Below are positions 30,013 through 34,571 of a stretch of DNA of 34,571 nt, one piece after another. Each line of letters starts with the position of its first letter. The first letter of the stretch is position 1. The stretch lies in contig CAYLKD010000010.1 of NCBI GenBank assembly GCA_964384345.1, positions 1-34,571 on the forward strand. The letters are read 5' to 3'. The position numbers and the translations under genes were made by a program. The DNA is from JASLCR01 sp964384345 (GTDB lineage Bacteria > Patescibacteriota > Saccharimonadia > Saccharimonadales > Saccharimonadaceae). The notes under the pieces are model-generated. The model was given only the letters and a program-made list of their open reading frames with translations. It made no database searches and was not told the DNA's origin.

Positions 30013-32115
30013 CTAATACCTACTTAAAAAATCTTCAGCTATCCTGCGCTCAAAACCTTGCATGCTGCTAATAGTACTCGACAGTGAATTTACCGCTAGG
30101 TCCGTTGAGTTCGGATTGAGCCGTAATTTCTGTGACAGCTCAATCGGCAAGCCAAGTTCATCTAACTGTACGTAGGCAGGGTATGTATCGAGGTATTCTA
30201 ATCGGTTAGCAAATGGTTCAACATCACCTGCATCGTCTCCAAGCGCGAAAGACTGTAAACGATTGAAGGCGCGCAGATATTTTGGAAAGTCGTAGGACAT
30301 CCCGTTTTTCAAGAAATAAAATGCCGATTCGATTGAACTATCATTGATACCAACTCCTCCGCTCATTTGCTCTGCAAGACCTCTAAATCCATCTCGTAGG
30401 TAGTAATCGATAAATATTGATAATCGGATGAGGCTCTTTGATAAGACATTCTCGCGCGCATGGGCATATTTAAAAGTGTTTAAGCCAAGCATGCTCGCAT
30501 ACTTGAATATGACCTGCATCTGGAATGATGACAGTTGAGGTGTTTTGATGGATTTCAATGTGTCAGCATATTGTATCGATGCACGAATCTGATTTACCAC
30601 TTCCTCTTGAAGCTCCACGTCGATAAATTTATTCTGCTGCAAAATCTCCCACGGTATGTATGTTCCAGTGCGATGCTTTTCTACGGATTTTGACTGCTGA
30701 TCTGTCAATTGCGCATCGTCTACCAGGCTAAGGATATTCGCTGCTGTTTCTGAACCATCCGTACCGATGGCGTCATTGACGATAATTTCGTTATCCTTGG
30801 GCTCCTCGTAGTAATACACGGTTCCCCAGAAATGACGGAACATACGTCCAGCACGGCCGGAGATATTTCTAAACGTTAGTAAGTCACCATTAAACCGTTG
30901 CTGACTATTATGAATGATAATTGTTTTCGCATTAGTGTTGACGCCTTCGATTAACGACGATGTACAAAGTAGTATTTTGATACGACCATCACTAAAACGA
31001 CGAATCATTTCGTGTGCTAGGAATCGCGGTAACTTACCGTGGTGGACCCCCACTCCGTGGCGAAGCGCATCGCTGACATACCACTCACGGCCAATGTTTT
31101 CGTTGATCCATTCAATCAAATCATCATTTGCATCAGTTTCTTCTGCATATCCAGCAAGGCAGTCGACGTATAGTTTTCGAAGCGTCGCCGGTGACGAGCA
31201 ATAAACCATTACATCCTCGCCGGCTTCGACGGCGGTTTTACAGGTCACCTCTATTCGGTCGTTGCTGGCAGCTGTCAACTTTTTACGAACAATGTAGGTC
31301 GTGTTATCTGTACTCTCAATCCAAGTGGGGTTGTGTCGTGAGGTTTTCAATCCTTCGATTCCATCAATAAACGGCCCTAATAGATAGACTTGGTCTGCGA
31401 TACTACTGAAATTTCGATAAACGACATTTAGCAGGTTAGCTCGATCGCTGTCCTCTCTGGCAAGTAATGTCTCGTCCATCTTGTAAAATTCATCTATAAC
31501 GAGCAGGTCGACTTGTAGCTGACTAATGACTGACTGCATATCGAATGCTCGCTCTTGAGTCAAAATGAAAATGTTCTCTTCTCCGATATTTTGCTGAGAG
31601 AAACTGACCCGATTGTGATTAGTATGTAGCTTCTTTATCTTTTCCCTGAACTCCTCGATCAGCGCGATTGTCGGAACAATTATCACGACATTTTTGTATT
31701 TGCCACTACGAAGGAGTTCTTCGATAATGAAGCTTTTGCCAAAACTAGTCGGTGCACTAAGCACAACGGATTTACCTTTGAGTAAACGACTCAGTACAGC
31801 ATACTGTGACCGATGCATGAATACCCCATCGCGGGACGGAGACTCAAAGAAATCCCGAGCCATACGGTCACGGAAACTAATCGATTCTGCTCGGTCGTCA
31901 GACAAATACGGGAAAAGCCCGCGTGACCGAACATAGCTAGCTGCTATTTCGGTATATGGCCCCCAACCTTTCGATTCGAGATGCATAGCTACCAACACAG
32001 CAAGATCATTCGTTTCTGTCACGGCTTCTGCAATAGTCTTCAATAGGCTAAACTTATCCTTATCGGCAAACTTATGTTCGTCGATAAGAGTATCGATAAT
32101 TTCACTATAGTTCAT
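30013..32115 (-). CDS. hamB: Hachiman defence helicase HamB
   Basis: A protein of 700 residues. SF2 helicase motifs are intact: Walker A APTSFGKSF (121-129, K127), VIDEFYK (206-212) in the DExH position, TSSLIEGVN (386-394) and motif VI NISGRAGRM (417-425, R421 and R424). The C-terminal 250 residues are helical. In Hachiman, HamB senses or unwinds DNA and releases its partner nuclease HamA. The identification rests on these motifs together with the preceding DUF1837 gene, which is the defining pair. Its ATG lies inside the end of hamA (11-nt overlap), so translation is coupled. No terminator with a U-run is evident downstream. Confidence 0.88.
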   Translation of the reverse strand: MNYSEIIDTLIDEHKFADKDKFSLLKTIAEAVTETNDLAVLVAMHLESKGWGPYTEIAASYVRSRGLFPYLSDDRAESISFRDRMARDFFESPSRDGVFMHRSQYAVLSRLLKGKSVVLSAPTSFGKSFIIEELLRSGKYKNVVIIVPTIALIEEFREKIKKLHTNHNRVSFSQQNIGEENIFILTQERAFDMQSVISQLQVDLLVIDEFYKMDETLLAREDSDRANLLNVVYRNFSSIADQVYLLGPFIDGIEGLKTSRHNPTWIESTDNTTYIVRKKLTAASNDRIEVTCKTAVEAGEDVMVYCSSPATLRKLYVDCLAGYAEETDANDDLIEWINENIGREWYVSDALRHGVGVHHGKLPRFLAHEMIRRFSDGRIKILLCTSSLIEGVNTNAKTIIIHNSQQRFNGDLLTFRNISGRAGRMFRHFWGTVYYYEEPKDNEIIVNDAIGTDGSETAANILSLVDDAQLTDQQSKSVEKHRTGTYIPWEILQQNKFIDVELQEEVVNQIRASIQYADTLKSIKTPQLSSFQMQVIFKYASMLGLNTFKYAHARENVLSKSLIRLSIFIDYYLRDGFRGLAEQMSGGVGINDSSIESAFYFLKNGMSYDFPKYLRAFNRLQSFALGDDAGDVEPFANRLEYLDTYPAYVQLDELGLPIELSQKLRLNPNSTDLAVNSLSSTISSMQGFERRIAEDFLSRY

Positions 32116-33040
32116 ACGTCATCGCTCGCTTCTTATCCAGGTAGCGATCGAAAAGCGTAATCAGATCCTTCTTTGTTTTGATTGGCATGAAGAACATATG
32201 CACGTCGACATCTTCTATCCCACTCGCTTTGTCCAGGAACTTAGTAATTAGCGGTTCGATTTCTCCTTTGAGAGCTGCAATGAAGCCTTCGTCATGACGA
32301 GTGTGCAAGCCGGTAGCACCTGATTCATACGTAACGAGAATAGGGATGCATATACGAGCCTTGATATTGTCTAGTGACGTAGCTTTAGACAACAAGGTTT
32401 CTACCTTAGAGCTTACAGATAATTCGTCGTCGAGGTGTTGCTTAATCACTACGAACTCTTCCCAGTTGGAAAGCTGCTCAACCATTTCCGAGACCGATGC
32501 GATTGCTAGTCGAATCCCCTCAACTGCATCGGTTTTAAACTTTGCCTCACCGAGCCAGAGACTATCAAGTTCGCCATCAATTTCGATGACGTGAACGCAA
32601 TCCGCCCCTTTAACGGTGTCCCCGACGGCCGTTTTTCTATATATTTTCGATATTAGAGGGGTTGTCTTGTAGATGTCGCGGATTAAGCCATGCAGTATTA
32701 GTTCCGCAAGCTCACCTCGGCGTTCTGGGTTGTGCCGACTCGCGTATACATTATTTGCGGCACGTTCAATTTGATCGTTGGCGGTTCGATCGGTCAGGGA
32801 GCGTATCTCTTTACTATTCAGAGCAAAAGACATGAGATGATCGTTAATCCAGTTGAAGAATTGGCGGTAATTCCACTCGCCGCTATCGTACCCACAGTAC
32901 ACTGCAGTATGACCGCGCTTATCGTCCCCGACATCTTTATGATTCGCGTAGTGAAGCTGGAGCGTCTCGAAATTACCGGCATAACGCGGTACATCCGGCA
33001 TAGATTTAGCCGGCCCTTCGGCATCCTCAATGTTTGACAT
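32105..33040 (-). CDS. hamA: Hachiman defence nuclease HamA (DUF1837)
   Basis: A protein of 311 residues. The PD-(D/E)xK-type nuclease motifs can be placed at RGELAEL (E110/E113), GADCVHV (D147) and GEAKF (E165/K167). The C-terminal part is the usual DUF1837 alpha/beta region. In Hachiman systems HamA degrades DNA once freed by HamB, protecting the population against phage. All candidate catalytic residues are present, so the protein looks functional. The ATG is 6 nt from TATAAT with no Shine-Dalgarno. hamA and hamB overlap by 11 nt and form one transcription unit. Confidence 0.87.
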   Translation of the reverse strand: MSNIEDAEGPAKSMPDVPRYAGNFETLQLHYANHKDVGDDKRGHTAVYCGYDSGEWNYRQFFNWINDHLMSFALNSKEIRSLTDRTANDQIERAANNVYASRHNPERRGELAELILHGLIRDIYKTTPLISKIYRKTAVGDTVKGADCVHVIEIDGELDSLWLGEAKFKTDAVEGIRLAIASVSEMVEQLSNWEEFVVIKQHLDDELSVSSKVETLLSKATSLDNIKARICIPILVTYESGATGLHTRHDEGFIAALKGEIEPLITKFLDKASGIEDVDVHMFFMPIKTKKDLITLFDRYLDKKRAMTYEL

Positions 33041-33046
33041 GTTCTA

Positions 33047-33052
33047 ATTATA
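33047..33052 (-). promoter_or_regulatory. -10 box of the hamAB operon
   Basis: A perfect TATAAT on the minus strand ends 6 nt before the hamA ATG, which predicts a leaderless transcript. No clear -35 at 17 nt. Confidence 0.5.
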
Positions 33053-33168
33053 TCCTAAAACTGCCCTTAGAACAGCAAACGCTCATTCGTTTAGCCTCTG
33101 AGTATAATCTACGGACAATAGTATGTGTCTTCTTGTAGTGTTATTTGCAATATTCTGTGTTGGTGTTC

Positions 33169-33549
33169 CTATGAAAGGGTATCATCGCCCCATACATATT
33201 CTATTGCCTTAGCCACCTCTAAATCACCTACTGATACGCTCAGTCTTATGCACTGTACACATATCGCTTGGCGCAGGTAAGTCTCGCTCGGCTTGAACGG
33301 GTCTCGTTCTTGATCAAGAAAATGGAATCCATTATCCCTTAGGTACACTCGCGCTAGAGCACTGCCAGATTCGTCATAGTTCACTCCGGTGAATCCACCC
33401 TTCAGCACATGTGCGACCTTCGACGCAATTTCATCGCGGTATTGACCGGCCCAGAGTTGATGAAGGCCGAATTCATTGGTGATGGTATCGATACCGGCTT
33501 CTACCCGCTCATCCTGCTGACGTAGCCGCCACATGGCGAAACTTCCCAT
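33169..33549 (-). CDS. Hypothetical protein in the defence island
   Basis: A soluble protein of 126 residues with no recognised family. It contains two cysteines in ICVQCIR and an acidic end. It lies between hsdS and hamA on the same strand. The start is uncertain. The strongest signal upstream is TATACT at 33590-33595, exactly 9 nt before an ATG at 33580, but that ATG opens a different frame and ends after 23 codons. Either that ATG makes a short leader, or a one-base error hides the real N-terminus. In the gene's own frame a TGA lies a few codons upstream of the ATG at 33549. Role in defence is only suggested by position. Confidence 0.5.
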   Translation of the reverse strand: MGSFAMWRLRQQDERVEAGIDTITNEFGLHQLWAGQYRDEIASKVAHVLKGGFTGVNYDESGSALARVYLRDNGFHFLDQERDPFKPSETYLRQAICVQCIRLSVSVGDLEVAKAIEYVWGDDTLS

Positions 33550-33769
33550 GCGAGTCCGATGGTGTGTGCTTTCGACTCATATTGAAATAAGTATACCGCT
33601 TTTTGAATAATATCAATTGAATAAAGAAATTTTACCAGTACGGCTATCCTTAGCTAGGCTAGCCGATTAATTAATTACCAGATCCTTCTATAGACTCGTC
33701 AAAACCTGCAGTACCAGTCTCTACAAGTCTATCTTCTAGCCAATCATGGAATATGGACCTTACTCATCG

Positions 33770-34571
33770 CTAACCTTCGACTCTCGCCTGGCTGGTCAGG
33801 AGCATAGGAAGAAGCCAGTCACGAAGCTCGGCTAACTCATTATTCTGAAGTAGGTTAGTTTGTTTTTGCGAGTCAATACCGCGTGCAAAATCATAATACA
33901 CAGTTATCAAATTACTATCCCTTGGCAACGCAACCCTAACGTCCTTAACCAGTTGATCAAACATGAGATTTTTTATACCACTTGTTTTGCCCTCAAAATT
34001 AAAGAAAGTGTCAGATTCATAAAGCCGATTCCAGTATTGATTCAATACATATGACAGCCGCTCGTTCTTTAGTGATATAGCCTTGCAGAAATTTGAACAC
34101 ACAACCTTATCATCTAACCTGTCTATAACATTTTGGCTAATGTGGGCCATTCTGCCTGTCGACTGTGTCGGACTTCCACCAGAGATTTCGACTACGAGGT
34201 CATTGGCTTTCAAGAATCGGTTAGCGTGAGATGCTTCGATGTGTCGGACCGGAGGATTGAATCCCTCTAGGCCATTGAGCCCATTAATGTCAGCACCTCT
34301 AACGCAGTAGGACTTGATATATCCTTTGTCAGCCTTATCCTTTCCCCAGTCTCCGTTCTTTGATACAGCGATAAGTTCACGTAGATTAACAGCATCCCAT
34401 CCATCCGGAATATCATGGCCAAGCTCATCAGAATAGGTCATCGTGCCGCCTGCGGATCTGTAGGGCTTTCCGTTTATGTCAGGGAAGTCAAACTGTAGAA
34501 ACCAATAATCATATACTAATCTAGCTGTCCGCTCTAGTTCCTTGTTAATTTTATTATTGAGAGCAATTTTT
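33770..34571 (-). CDS. hsdS: Type I restriction specificity subunit HsdS, 3' part (runs off window)
   Basis: The frame is open from the stop at 33770 to the right edge of the window, so only the C-terminal 266 codons or so are visible. Reading in from the edge, a conserved helix (INKELERTARLVYDYWF) and QFDFP, NGKPYRSAGG form the central conserved region of HsdS. The second target-recognition domain follows (IPDGWDAVNLREL to FNFEGKTSGIKNLMFDQL), then the closing conserved helix with NNELAELRDWLLPMLL. HsdS selects the DNA sequence methylated and cut by the type I complex. An ATG at 34441 inside the frame is not the real start. hsdM is expected just beyond the window. Confidence 0.9.
   Translation of the reverse strand, partial: KIALNNKINKELERTARLVYDYWFLQFDFPDINGKPYRSAGGTMTYSDELGHDIPDGWDAVNLRELIAVSKNGDWGKDKADKGYIKSYCVRGADINGLNGLEGFNPPVRHIEASHANRFLKANDLVVEISGGSPTQSTGRMAHISQNVIDRLDDKVVCSNFCKAISLKNERLSYVLNQYWNRLYESDTFFNFEGKTSGIKNLMFDQLVKDVRVALPRDSNLITVYYDFARGIDSQKQTNLLQNNELAELRDWLLPMLLTSQARVEG

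Noticed and set aside
1..34571. CRISPR arrays, insertion-sequence transposases and rRNA genes.
   Set aside because: No regularly spaced repeats, no transposase motifs and no rRNA-like stretches were seen on either strand.

Overview
The window looks like chromosome of a member of the Patescibacteria (CPR), most probably a Candidatus Saccharibacteria (TM7) relative. This is an inference from gene content: a short single-operon type IV secretion set (VirB2-like pilin, VirB6-like, PrgI/VirB3-like, a VirB4 split in two, a CHAP amidase and a VirD4-like ATPase), a topoisomerase I with C-terminal repeats instead of zinc fingers, and compact overlapping genes. The standard code is used; TAA, TAG and TGA all end genes. 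No rRNA, intact tRNA, CRISPR array or transposase gene was found.

Layout. 1-2000: two G+C-rich orphan membrane-protein genes, each followed by a perfect or near-perfect hairpin; the second lies between 13-bp inverted repeats. 2030-7926: housekeeping block (topA, a small acidic protein, dprA, a structured RNA of about 320 nt with its own promoter and terminator, a ZIP metal transporter, pth). 8190-8573: a third G+C-rich orphan. 8647-12394: an operon-like series on the minus strand (RsuA/RluB-type pseudouridine synthase, der, a winged-helix NUDIX gene broken by an in-frame TAA, a 2OG-Fe(II) oxygenase). 12418-15347: histidine kinase and DNA-binding-less response regulator, both with Pro/Gln-rich tails. 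15540-19836: GH5-like glycosidase with a C-terminal carbohydrate-binding-like domain, a small unknown gene and an SF2 helicase. 20107-21190: a fourth G+C-rich orphan (secreted) and a scar-like region with two long hairpins, a tRNA-like piece and a 5'-truncated ORF. 21182-21878: single-HKD phospholipase D-like protein and a 75-aa protein. 21875-29730: the type IV secretion operon. 30013-33040: a Hachiman defence pair (hamB helicase, hamA nuclease). 33169-34571: an unknown 126-aa gene and the 3' part of hsdS, which runs off the right end.

How it works together. The right third is an accessory region that combines a contact or secretion machine with antiphage defence (Hachiman plus type I restriction-modification). 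The secretion set has no relaxase or VirB7-B10 homologue in view, so it may serve host contact, DNA uptake or effector delivery rather than conjugation.

The most striking regulatory signal is that many start codons (topA, pth, der, the pseudouridine synthase, the response regulator, a small unknown gene, hamA) sit only 6-9 nt downstream of a good -10 hexamer with little or no Shine-Dalgarno, which predicts leaderless mRNAs. The secretion operon and the orphan genes mostly use Shine-Dalgarno sites instead.
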